Shown: piece after piece, positions 1 to 6,229 of the stretch
How the letters are laid out: every line of letters starts with the position of its first letter
Numbering within the stretch: position 1 is the stretch's first letter
From: Limnohabitans sp.
GTDB lineage: Bacteria > Pseudomonadota > Gammaproteobacteria > Burkholderiales > Burkholderiaceae_C
DNA: 7,468 nt
Direction of reading: 5' to 3'
Assembly: GCA_018883305.1 (NCBI GenBank)
Contig: VEQI01000164.1
Span: forward strand, 1-7,468
Translations under genes and position numbers: made by a program
Notes under the pieces: model-generated
Seen by the model: only the letters and a program-made list of their open reading frames with translations
Databases searched by the model: none
What the model was told of the DNA's origin: nothing

Positions 1-194
1 TCCACATAGGCATCAACCAGTCGCTCACGTTTCATCCGAGCCTTCTTGATCACCCCAAACATCAACTCCGGATAGAACCGTTTCCCGGTCCAAGAGGTCC
101 CTCCATCGTCATTGAGGTAGGCGGCGATTTGGCGGCAAGTCATCCCATTCTTCTGAAGCCCAAGAATGCGATCAAAGAGGGCTTGGTGAGCCGG
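1..194 (-). pseudogene. Recombinase-like protein fragment, truncated by the window edge
   Basis: The minus-strand frame is open from 194 down to the left edge. It reads like the region after the catalytic domain of serine-recombinase-type proteins: a helix with ALFDRILGLQKNG, then TCRQIAAYLNDDGG, then TGKRFYPELMFGVIKK and a basic tail. The pattern 'hydrophobic helix, G-x-T/S, IAxxLN, G..T..GK' is typical of that family. No good start precedes the conserved part: there is an in-frame TGA at 195-197 and the first ATG (141-143) lies inside the similar region. So the 5' part is probably missing or frameshifted, and I call it a remnant. The 3' end is outside the window. G+C (about 53% in 1-180) is well below the neighbouring genes, which fits acquired DNA. 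Alternatives are a short DNA-binding protein, or chance, since the plus strand is also open here. The assignment rests on motif pattern only. Confidence 0.4.
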
Positions 195-201
195 TCAACG
201 T

Positions 202-225
202 GGACCAAGGACAGCGCCTTGGTCC
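202..225. repeat. Perfect 9-bp inverted repeat (hairpin)
   Basis: The arms GGACCAAGG (202-210) and CCTTGGTCC (217-225) are exact reverse complements around a 6-base loop. The hairpin sits in the gene-free stretch 195-293 downstream of glmS. Neither strand has a T-tract after it, so it is not a canonical intrinsic terminator. It could stabilise the glmS transcript 3' end or mark the edge of the remnant at 1-194. Confidence 0.55.
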
Positions 226-261
226 TGATAGAAATCCGAAAACAGAAGTGGTAGTCTGCCG

Positions 262-283
262 ACCTTTGAAGCTCCTCAAAGGT
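262..283. repeat. Perfect 8-bp inverted repeat just after glmS
   Basis: The arms ACCTTTGA (262-269) and TCAAAGGT (276-283) are exact reverse complements with a 6-base loop, beginning 11 bases beyond the glmS stop. On the glmS strand the T-rich sequence lies before the stem rather than after it, so this is a weak terminator candidate at best. Together with the 202-225 hairpin it could define the glmS mRNA 3' end. Nothing else is recognisable in 195-293. Confidence 0.5.
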
Positions 284-293
284 AAAAGCGAAA

Positions 294-2192
294 TTACTCC
301 ACCGTCACCGACTTCGCCAAATTCCTCGGTTTATCCACATCCGTACCCCTTGCACACGCCGTGTGATACGCCAGCAACTGCAACGGCACCACGTGCAGCA
401 ACGGAGACAACTCGCCATAGTGCTCCGGCATGCGAATCACATGCAAGCCCTCACCGGATTCGATGTGTGAGTCCGCATCGGCCAACACATACAGCACGCC
501 ACCGCGCGCGCGCACTTCCTGCAAATTGCTCTTGAGTTTTTCCAGCAAAGCATCATTGGGTGCCACGGTGACCACCGGCATGGCGCTGGTCACCAACGCC
601 AGCGGGCCATGTTTGAGTTCGCCGGCCGGGTAGGCCTCGGCGTGGATGTAGCTGATCTCTTTCAGCTTGAGGGAGCCTTCCAGGGCAATGGGGTAGTGCG
701 GCCCGCGGCCCAGGAACAGGGCGTTGTCCTTGCTCGCAAAGTCCTGGGCCCAGGCCATGACCTGGGGCTCCAGGGCCAGCACGCTTTGCAAGGCCGCAGG
801 CAAGTGGCGCATGGCCTTGAGGTGTCGGGCTTCTTCCTCGGCAGTGAGGTGCCCCTTGACCTTGGCCATCACCAGGGTCAGCAGGAACAGGCCGGCCAAT
901 TGGGTGGTGAAAGCCTTGGTGGAGGCCACACCAATTTCCACGCCAGCACGGGTGATGTAGGCCAGCGCACACTCGCGCACCATGGCAGAGGTGGACACGT
1001 TACAGATGGTGAGCGTGTGGTGCATGCCCAGCGATTGGGCGTGACGCAACGCGGCCAGGGTATCTGCAGTTTCGCCAGACTGGGTGATGGTGACCACCAG
1101 CGTGCGCGGGTCGGGGACGGACTCGCGGTAACGGTATTCGCTGGCAATCTCCACCTGGGTAGGCACCTTGGCCACCGCTTCCAACCAGTATTTCGCCGTG
1201 CAGCCACTGTAGTAACTGGTGCCGCAAGCCAGGATCAGCACACGGTCCACCTGGGCAAACACTTGAGCAGCACTCAGGGTGTCCGCGCCGGGGTGGGGGT
1301 GGTTGAACAGGTCGGCCACCAGGCCCTCAATGCCTTCCAGCGTGTCACCCAGGGCGCGCGGCTGCTCGAAGATTTCCTTTTGCATGTAGTGCCGATAGGG
1401 CCCCAGTTCAGCTGCACCGCTATGCGCCAGCACGGTCCGAACCGTTCGTGTCACGCGCTGGCCGTGCTTGTCTTCCACCCAGTATTGCCCTCGCTGCAGG
1501 TCCACCACATCGCCTTCCTCCAGGTAGACGATCTGATCGGTCACGCCGGCCAGGGCCATCGCATCACTGGCCAGATAGAGCGACGGTTGCGCCACGCCCA
1601 GCACCAGGGGAGAGCCAGCGCGCGCGCCCACCACACGATGCGGCTCGTCACGGCACAGCACGGCAATGGCGTAGGCGCCCTGGAGTTGGGCCGTGGCCTG
1701 CTTCACCGCGTCAAACAGGTCGCCGTTGTAGAGCGAATCGATCAGATGCGCGATGACTTCGGTGTCCGTCTGACTGGCGAACACATACCCCTTGGCGCGC
1801 AGGCTTTCGCGCAATTCTTCAAAGTTTTCAATGATGCCGTTGTGCACCAGGGCAATGCGGCCCGCCCGTTGTTCCGGGGAGGGACCAGGACCGTGGCTGA
1901 AATGCGGGTGCGCGTTATGCACCGCAGGCGCACCGTGGGTGGCCCAACGGGTATGCGCAATGCCGGACCAGCCTTCCAGCCCCCCGGCAGGATCAGCCAC
2001 CTGTGCGGCCAATTCGGACACGCGTTGGGTGCTGCGTGCACGCTGCAGGCCAGGCGCTTGCCCCAGTTGAGCATTTGCGCCATGCACGGCCACGCCGCAG
2101 GAGTCATAGCCCCGGTATTCCAGGCGCTGCAGGCCTTGAACCAACACGGGAACAATGTTGTGGGTGGATACCGCGCCGACGATGCCGCACAT
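294..2192 (-). CDS. glmS: Glutamine-fructose-6-phosphate aminotransferase (isomerizing), GlmS
   Basis: Cytoplasmic enzyme that converts fructose-6-phosphate and glutamine to glucosamine-6-phosphate and glutamate, the first committed step to UDP-GlcNAc. The product is 632 aa (E. coli has 609). The N-terminal glutaminase domain starts MCGIVGA, with Cys2 the expected nucleophile, followed by RLEYRGYD (23-30), HTRWATHG (80-87), NGIIENFEELR (118-128) and QTDTEVIAHL (141-150). Two SIS sugar-phosphate domains follow: ILACGTSYYSG (320-330) with QSGETADTL (371-379) and STKAFTTQL (424-432), then FLGRGPHYPIALEGSLKLKE (493-512). By alignment from memory, E505, E512, H528 and K627 match the active-site residues, and the C terminus ends in the family signature LAKSVTVE. 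The extra length lies mainly around residues 40-75 and 98-110 of the glutaminase domain. An AGGAG ribosome site six bases before the ATG supports this start. The gene is complete and divergent from the Lrp-type gene. Confidence 0.98.
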   Translation of the reverse strand: MCGIVGAVSTHNIVPVLVQGLQRLEYRGYDSCGVAVHGANAQLGQAPGLQRARSTQRVSELAAQVADPAGGLEGWSGIAHTRWATHGAPAVHNAHPHFSHGPGPSPEQRAGRIALVHNGIIENFEELRESLRAKGYVFASQTDTEVIAHLIDSLYNGDLFDAVKQATAQLQGAYAIAVLCRDEPHRVVGARAGSPLVLGVAQPSLYLASDAMALAGVTDQIVYLEEGDVVDLQRGQYWVEDKHGQRVTRTVRTVLAHSGAAELGPYRHYMQKEIFEQPRALGDTLEGIEGLVADLFNHPHPGADTLSAAQVFAQVDRVLILACGTSYYSGCTAKYWLEAVAKVPTQVEIASEYRYRESVPDPRTLVVTITQSGETADTLAALRHAQSLGMHHTLTICNVSTSAMVRECALAYITRAGVEIGVASTKAFTTQLAGLFLLTLVMAKVKGHLTAEEEARHLKAMRHLPAALQSVLALEPQVMAWAQDFASKDNALFLGRGPHYPIALEGSLKLKEISYIHAEAYPAGELKHGPLALVTSAMPVVTVAPNDALLEKLKSNLQEVRARGGVLYVLADADSHIESGEGLHVIRMPEHYGELSPLLHVVPLQLLAYHTACARGTDVDKPRNLAKSVTVE

Positions 2193-2223
2193 GGAAGACT
2201 CCTCTCAGTACTCGACACACTGT

Positions 2224-2252
2224 AGTACAGCCATTTAGAAATGTTGGATCAA
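2224..2252 (-). promoter_or_regulatory. Candidate sigma70 promoter of glmS
   Basis: On the minus strand, TTGATC (2247-2252, 4 of 6 to TTGACA) and TGTACT (2224-2229, 4 of 6 to TATAAT) are separated by 17 bases. Transcription would begin near 2217 and give a leader of about 25 bases containing the strong AGGAG site. Element matches are moderate and the position was found by eye. Confidence 0.35.
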
Positions 2253-2265
2253 TATTCGAATCGAT

Positions 2266-2282
2266 TTGAAATTAAATTTAAA
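2266..2282. promoter_or_regulatory. AT-rich dyad, candidate Lrp/AsnC-type operator
   Basis: A 17-bp dyad centred on A2274: the AAATT/AATTT arms pair perfectly, then one mismatch (2268/2280), then two more pairs. Size and AT-richness suit an Lrp/AsnC dimer site. It lies in the glmS/regulator divergent region, just upstream of the candidate glmS -35. Binding by the adjacent regulator is inference. Confidence 0.35.
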
Positions 2283-2305
2283 CAAAGACCGCTGATGAAA
2301 TTAAA
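2267..2305 (+). repeat. Direct repeat of TGAAATTAAA, two copies 29 bp apart
   Basis: TGAAATTAAA occurs exactly at 2267-2276 and 2296-2305, and TGAAA recurs at 2317 and 2326. The first copy overlaps the 2266-2282 dyad. The stretch 2251-2330 has only 18 G/C in 80 bases by my count, against roughly 60-65% in the flanking genes. Near-regular spacing (29, then 30 to the copy at 2326) could reflect several regulator dimers on one face of the DNA, or simply low complexity. Confidence 0.45.
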
Positions 2306-2307
2306 AT
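2279..2307 (+). promoter_or_regulatory. Candidate promoter of the Lrp/AsnC-family gene
   Basis: TAAACA (2279-2284, 4 of 6) and TAAAAT (2302-2307, 5 of 6) are spaced by 17 bases on the plus strand. Initiation would fall at about 2313-2316, at or next to the preferred ATG (2316), implying a leaderless or nearly leaderless mRNA. In AT-rich DNA such matches arise easily, so confidence is low. Confidence 0.25.
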
Positions 2308-2315
2308 CCAATTCA

Positions 2316-2837
2316 ATGAAAAATTTGAAACAAATCATCGACATCGACGAAGTTGACCAGCAGTTGCTGTACTGGCTCCAGCAGGACGCAGCCCGCTCCA
2401 ATCAGGACCTGGCCCGCCAGGTGGGCATCTCCGCCCCCACCTGCCTGCGGCGCGTGCGCCGCCTGCACAGCGCGGGCCTGATTGAGCGTCAAGTGGCCGT
2501 CCTGAACCCTCAGCCCCTGGCCGCGCACTACGGTGAGGGGTTGCAGGCCATTCTGGAGGTCACGCTGGAACGACAAAGCGCGCAAGACCTGGACGCCTTC
2601 GAGCAACGCGCGGTGGCCGATGACGAGGTGAGTCAATGCTGGCGTGTCTCCGCCGGCCCGGATTTTGTGCTGGTGGTACTGGTGAAAGACATGCCCGGTT
2701 ACCAGGCGCTGGTGCAACGCCTGCTGGGCGTGCAGGCCAACGTCCGCAACGTGAAGACCTTCTTTGCCGTGCGCCGGGCCAAGTGCAACCCTGCAGTGTG
2801 GTTGCCACCGGCCCGGGGCAAGGCCCTCACTTCTTGA
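2316..2837 (+). CDS. Lrp/AsnC-family transcriptional regulator
   Basis: Cytoplasmic DNA-binding regulator, 173 aa from this start. Residues about 10-60 form the family's winged helix-turn-helix: the first helix DEVDQQLLYWLQQDAARSNQDLARQVG, then the recognition segment ISAPTCLRRVRRLHSAGLIE and the wing ending in VLNP, which tracks the Lrp N terminus closely. The rest is a RAM-type effector and oligomerisation domain: the strand ILEVTLE, SAGPDFVLVVLVKDM, and NVRNVKTFFAVRRAK near the end. The frame is open from ATG 2241 and also has ATG 2295, but family alignment begins just after 2316 and the upstream stretch looks like AT-rich control DNA. None of the three starts has a clear ribosome site. 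The gene is divergent from glmS and ends 11 bases inside the end of glmU on the opposite strand. Its placement suggests control of amino-sugar synthesis; the ligand is unknown. Confidence 0.9.
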   Translation: MKNLKQIIDIDEVDQQLLYWLQQDAARSNQDLARQVGISAPTCLRRVRRLHSAGLIERQVAVLNPQPLAAHYGEGLQAILEVTLERQSAQDLDAFEQRAVADDEVSQCWRVSAGPDFVLVVLVKDMPGYQALVQRLLGVQANVRNVKTFFAVRRAKCNPAVWLPPARGKALTS

Positions 2838-4212
2838 TCTTGGCCGGGCGCTTCCAGTGGGGAATGCTGACCTGCTTGGCGCGCACCACTGTCAGCGCAC
2901 CTGGCTCCGTACTCTTGCTGATGGTGGAGCCACCACCAATGGTGCCCCCCGCGCCCAGTGTGATCGGCGCCACCAGCACGCAGTTGCTACCTACGTGCAC
3001 GTCTGCCTCAATCACGGTGCGGTGCTTGTTGGCGCCGTCGTAGTTGGCCGTGATGCTGCCCGCCCCGTAGTTGACGCGCTCACCCACGGTGGCGTCGCCC
3101 AGATAGGCCAGGTGATTGGCCTTGGCCCCATCCGCCAGAGTGGAATTCTTGATTTCCACAAAGTTGCCCACGTGCACCTCAGCACCCAGATGGGCTCCCG
3201 GTCGCAACCGAGCAAAAGGCCCCACGGCGGCACGCGGCCCCACGGTCACCCCTTCACTGCCGCCGTCCACGCAAGTGAACGCCTGCAGCACGGCGCCGGC
3301 TTCTATGCGGACGTTGGACAACACACAGTTGGGGCCAATGCGAACGTTGTCCCCCAGTTCCACACGCCCTTGAAACACGCAGTTGACATCGATCTCGACA
3401 TCGCGGCCACAGATCAACTCCCCCCGAACATCCAGACGCGCCGGGTCACGCAGACGAACGCCCTGCACCATGAGTGCCTGTGCACGTCGCCACTGATACG
3501 CACGCTCCAGCTCTGCCAGTTGCACAGGCGTGTTGACTCCTGCCACTTGTACCGGGTCATGCAGCACCTGAGCCACCACAGTATGGCCATCCGCCACGGC
3601 GAACTTCACCACGTCGGTGAGGTAATACTCTTGCTGCGCGTTGTCGTTGGTCAGGCGTTGCAACCAGAGCAGCAGCAAGCGAGTGGGCACGGCCATGATG
3701 CCGCTGTAGATTTCCCGAATGGCGCGCTGCGCATCGCTGGCGTCCTTGTGTTCCACAATGGCCTGCACCGAGCCATCGGCCTGACGCACAATGCGTCCGT
3801 ATCCGGTGGGGTCATTCATCTCCAACGTCAGCAGGGCCAACCGCTCGCCCTGGGTGGCGTCAACCAGGGCCTGCAAAGTGTCAGACTGGGTCAACGGCAC
3901 ATCGCCAGACAACACCACCGTGATGCCGTCGTCCGGCAACACCGGGGCCGCTTGCTGCAGGGCATGACCCGTCCCGAGTTGCGGCATCTGGCGCACAAAG
4001 CGCAAGCCCGGTTGCCCCGTCAGCGCCGCCTCCACCTGCTCCGCGCCATGTCCGGTGATGACCACCGTGTGACGCGCCGACAAAGCCTTGGCCGTGTCAA
4101 TCACATGGCCAACCAGGGGTTTGTCACCCAACTGTTGCAGGACTTTGGGCATACTGCTGTGCATGCGAGTCCCTTTACCCGCCGCCATGATCACTACATC
4201 AACTGCCTTCAT
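2827..4212 (-). CDS. glmU: Bifunctional UDP-GlcNAc pyrophosphorylase / GlcN-1-P acetyltransferase, GlmU
   Basis: Acetylates glucosamine-1-phosphate with acetyl-CoA, then couples the product to UTP to give UDP-GlcNAc, the precursor for peptidoglycan and lipopolysaccharide. The product is 461 aa, close to E. coli (456). The N-terminal uridylyltransferase domain has AAGKGTRM (10-17), SGDVPL (102-107, with metal-binding D104), TGYGRIVR (136-143), EIYSGIM (167-173) and GVNT (225-228, with N227). The left-handed beta-helix acetyltransferase domain starts near 255, with GPFARLRPGA (331-340), HVGNFVEIKN (347-356), the catalytic-type His in NHLAYLGD (366-373) and NYGAGSITANYDG (381-393). I chose ATG 4212 because MKAVDVVIMAAGKG begins there as in relatives and GGAG lies ten bases upstream; the frame extends to a TTG at 4272. 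No SIS or transporter gene lies nearby. It converges on the Lrp-type gene and starts head-to-head with the lipoprotein gene. Confidence 0.97.
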   Translation of the reverse strand: MKAVDVVIMAAGKGTRMHSSMPKVLQQLGDKPLVGHVIDTAKALSARHTVVITGHGAEQVEAALTGQPGLRFVRQMPQLGTGHALQQAAPVLPDDGITVVLSGDVPLTQSDTLQALVDATQGERLALLTLEMNDPTGYGRIVRQADGSVQAIVEHKDASDAQRAIREIYSGIMAVPTRLLLLWLQRLTNDNAQQEYYLTDVVKFAVADGHTVVAQVLHDPVQVAGVNTPVQLAELERAYQWRRAQALMVQGVRLRDPARLDVRGELICGRDVEIDVNCVFQGRVELGDNVRIGPNCVLSNVRIEAGAVLQAFTCVDGGSEGVTVGPRAAVGPFARLRPGAHLGAEVHVGNFVEIKNSTLADGAKANHLAYLGDATVGERVNYGAGSITANYDGANKHRTVIEADVHVGSNCVLVAPITLGAGGTIGGGSTISKSTEPGALTVVRAKQVSIPHWKRPAKIKK

Positions 4213-5140
4213 GCGCTGGATTCTCCGCCGGGCGTTGTCCCGGATATGTTCTCTTATCCAGGCGATTATCAATCATGGGTCGCCTCGCCGGCTCACGCCT
4301 TGGCTGTGCGTGCTTGCCCTGACCGGTCTGAGCGGTTGCAGCATGGTGCAAACCGTGTACAACCGCAGCCCGGATCTGGCGTATTGGTGGATCGATGGGT
4401 TTGTCGACATCACCCCGCAGCAGCGCACGGTGCTGATAGAGGATTTGGAGAATTACCAACGCTGGCACCGCACCACGCAACTGCCGCGTTATGCCCAGTG
4501 GTTGCGGCAAATGCAAACTCTGGCCTTGCAAGACATCAGCGAAGAGCAGTCTTGCAAACTGTACGGGGAGATCTGGGACAGCCTACTGTCCCTGGCAGAT
4601 CCTGCCGAAGCGGGCACCACCCGGCTGGCACGTTCACTCTCGACAGAGCAACTGGAACACCTGCGCAGCAAAATCGAACGCCATCACCGCGACTGGCGTC
4701 GTGACTGGCTGGAACCCGGCCCGGCCGAAGGGCTGGACAAACGCGTCAAGCGAGCGCGTGAACGAGCGGAGGATTTTTATGGCCGCCTGGATACATCGCA
4801 ACAACGCCTGCTGCGCCAGCAAGCGGAGCGCTCGCCCTATGACATAGCCCTGGCCGAGGCCATCCGCCTACGCCGCCAGGAAGACATCATGAACACCCTG
4901 CGCGGACTGCAACGCCAAGCCCCCTCGCCGGAAGAAGCGCGCGCGCAGATCCGCGCCTTGCTGCAACGCAGTGTTCGCTCGCCAGTGGCTGAGCATCAGG
5001 CGTATGTCGTGCGTTTGAATGACTACAACTGCCGCGCGATGGCACAGCTACACAACAGCACCAGCCCCGAGCAACGTCAGTCAGCCTTCAAGCGACTGCA
5101 AAAATACGAACGGGACGTGCTGGCGCTCATGAATCCTTGA
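4211..5140 (+). CDS. DUF6279-type outer-membrane lipoprotein of unknown function
   Basis: Predicted lipoprotein, 309 aa from ATG 4211. A hydrophobic stretch LTPWLCVLALTGLSGC (28-43) ends in a lipobox, L-S-G-C, with Cys43 as the lipidation site. Ser at +2 favours outer-membrane sorting. The mature N terminus has YNRSPDLAYWWIDGFVDITPQQ in pieces (50-71), the pattern I associate with the DUF6279 family. The remainder is helical, rich in Arg, Gln and Glu, with long amphipathic stretches (about 145-165, 175-235, 240-260, 285-306), and is probably periplasmic. The n-region before the hydrophobic core is unusually long (27 residues), so TTG 4235 could be the real start; neither start has a clear ribosome site. 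It lies head-to-head with glmU, overlapping it by two bases, and tail-to-tail with the MBL-fold gene. No function is known to me; an envelope role is inferred from location only. Confidence 0.85.
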   Translation: MRWILRRALSRICSLIQAIINHGSPRRLTPWLCVLALTGLSGCSMVQTVYNRSPDLAYWWIDGFVDITPQQRTVLIEDLENYQRWHRTTQLPRYAQWLRQMQTLALQDISEEQSCKLYGEIWDSLLSLADPAEAGTTRLARSLSTEQLEHLRSKIERHHRDWRRDWLEPGPAEGLDKRVKRARERAEDFYGRLDTSQQRLLRQQAERSPYDIALAEAIRLRRQEDIMNTLRGLQRQAPSPEEARAQIRALLQRSVRSPVAEHQAYVVRLNDYNCRAMAQLHNSTSPEQRQSAFKRLQKYERDVLALMNP

Positions 5141-5160
5141 GTCACGGGCTGACACATGCA

Positions 5161-5178
5161 AGCGCCAGGTGTGGCGCT
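5161..5178. terminator. Hairpin between convergent genes, possible bidirectional terminator
   Basis: The arms AGCGCCA (5161-5167) and TGGCGCT (5172-5178) pair perfectly around a GGTG loop in the 52-base gap between the lipoprotein gene and the MBL-fold gene. Position suits a shared terminator, but there is no T-tract on either side, so it would be an imperfect one. Confidence 0.35.
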
Positions 5179-5192
5179 CGCCGGGGCTTCGC

Positions 5193-6173
5193 TCAGGCTT
5201 GCAAGGACTTCCACATCTCCATGTCGCGCTCGGCGGTCCAGATGCGCGGATTCTTGATGCCCGAGGCTTCGTCAAAGGCGCGGCTGACGTCAAACGGCAG
5301 ACAGTGTTCATAGATGAACACGTGGCCGAAGATCGGGTCCATGCTCTTGCGGGTATGGGCCATGGCGGCCTTCAGATCCAGCTTCTGCGCCACGGCTTCT
5401 TGGCCACAACGGTAGAGTGTTTCCACCCAGCGCTTGGTGTAATCCAGCGCCTTGTTGACATCGGCTTGCCCCTTCATGGCTTCACCGCGTCCGGGCACGA
5501 TGGCCTCGGCCTTGAGCGCGCGCAGTGCTTCCAAAGTCTCGGGCCATTCTTCCAGTTGTGCATCACCGGTGTAGACGCCCGCCTCGTACTCGACCAGGTC
5601 GCCGCTGAAGAGCACTTTTTCAGCGTCGACCCAGGCAATGGTGTCGCCGCGTGTGTGGCCCGGGCCCGGATGCCAGATGTCCACGGTCACACCACCCAGG
5701 TCCACGCTCAGGCTGCCCTGACGACCTGGCTTGCCGTCGCCCACCACCATGGTTGGCCAGGTCAGGCCCGGCACGCCCTCGGCGCCACGGAACAGACGGG
5801 GAAAGCGCTCCATCTCGCTCTTCATGTCCTGCGCGCCGCGTTCCACGATGAGTTCGTAAGTGCCACGGCTGGCAATGATTTCTGTGGCACCCTCGGCTGC
5901 GTAGGCACTGGCGCCCAGCACACGCACGGCGTGGTAGTGGGTCAACAACACATACTTGATGGGCTTATCGCTGACGGTACGGATCTTGGCGATAAGGTCA
6001 CGCGCCATGTCGGGCGTGGCGGTGGCATCACTGACCATGATGAATTTGTCACCGATGATGACGCCGGAATTCGGGTCGCCTTCAGCGGTATAGGCCCAGC
6101 AGTGTTGGCTGAGTTGTTCGAACGTGATTTTTTTGTCGACCAGATCGGCCTGGCTGGCAAAGGCTTTGGACAT
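5193..6173 (-). CDS. MBL-fold metallo-hydrolase-like protein with altered metal ligands
   Basis: A 326-aa cytoplasmic-type protein (no signal peptide seen) of the metallo-beta-lactamase fold. Recognisable pieces in order are NSGVIIGDKFIMVSDA (35-50), LTHYHAVRVLG (77-87), the GPGHTRGDT loop (170-178), VLFSGDLVEYE (187-197) and IVPGRGEAM (225-233). Compared with the family's HxHxDH, the two His remain (H79, H81) but the Asp-His pair is V83-R84. H173 and D192 are kept, and the late GHG-type His is R229. That leaves a three-His site suited to one metal ion, with the second site largely lost. Residues 234-326 form a C-terminal extension, mostly helical. Activity is unknown; hydrolysis of a thioester, lactone or other ester is family-based guesswork. 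AGGAG seven bases upstream of the ATG supports the start. The gene follows tetR by 78 bases, with a candidate terminator, promoter and dyad between them. Confidence 0.88.
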   Translation of the reverse strand: MSKAFASQADLVDKKITFEQLSQHCWAYTAEGDPNSGVIIGDKFIMVSDATATPDMARDLIAKIRTVSDKPIKYVLLTHYHAVRVLGASAYAAEGATEIIASRGTYELIVERGAQDMKSEMERFPRLFRGAEGVPGLTWPTMVVGDGKPGRQGSLSVDLGGVTVDIWHPGPGHTRGDTIAWVDAEKVLFSGDLVEYEAGVYTGDAQLEEWPETLEALRALKAEAIVPGRGEAMKGQADVNKALDYTKRWVETLYRCGQEAVAQKLDLKAAMAHTRKSMDPIFGHVFIYEHCLPFDVSRAFDEASGIKNPRIWTAERDMEMWKSLQA

Positions 6174-6195
6174 GGCTTAGCTCCTGGAGTGTTGC

Positions 6196-6213
6196 CATTC
6201 ATTCTAATGAGTG
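6196..6213. promoter_or_regulatory. Candidate operator dyad over the MBL-gene promoter
   Basis: An 18-bp imperfect palindrome centred between 6204 and 6205. The inner arms TCATT/AATGA pair fully, then one T/G mismatch, then two more pairs (7 of 9 positions). It covers the candidate -10 element (6201-6206), where a bound repressor would block transcription. Length suits a TetR-family dimer, and a tetR-family gene lies immediately upstream. Binding is inferred. Confidence 0.35.
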
Positions 6214-6229
6214 CGGGTCTGCCTGAAAA
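6201..6229 (-). promoter_or_regulatory. Candidate sigma70 promoter of the MBL-fold gene
   Basis: On the minus strand, TTTTCA (6224-6229, 4 of 6) and TAGAAT (6201-6206, 5 of 6) are 17 bases apart. Initiation near 6194 would leave about 20 bases of leader including the AGGAG site. The -35 overlaps the T-tract of the candidate tetR terminator. Confidence 0.4.

Noticed and set aside
501..515. Alternating CG run (possible Z-DNA)
   Set aside because: It encodes Arg-Ala-Arg in a conserved GlmS segment, so codon use explains it.
609..2225. Long plus-strand open frame (538 codons) opposite glmS
   Set aside because: It lies antisense to a fully recognisable glmS, has no family-like motifs and is explained by high-GC codon bias.
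2193..2315. glmS ribozyme riboswitch upstream of glmS
   Set aside because: That element is known from Gram-positive bacteria. The leader implied here is only about 25 bases and has no matching structure.
4249..4272. glmU promoter with TTGATA (4267-4272, minus) as -35
   Set aside because: The -35 is good, but at 17-18 bases only CATATC (3 of 6) is available as -10.
4261..4290. Frameshift near the lipoprotein start (an ATG at 4275 in the wrong frame)
   Set aside because: The frame from ATG 4211 is open through the lipobox without a break, so no indel is needed.
2764..4704. Plus-strand open frame of 646 codons across glmU and the lipoprotein gene
   Set aside because: It crosses two real genes in another frame, is rich in His/Arg/Gln, and shows no domain.
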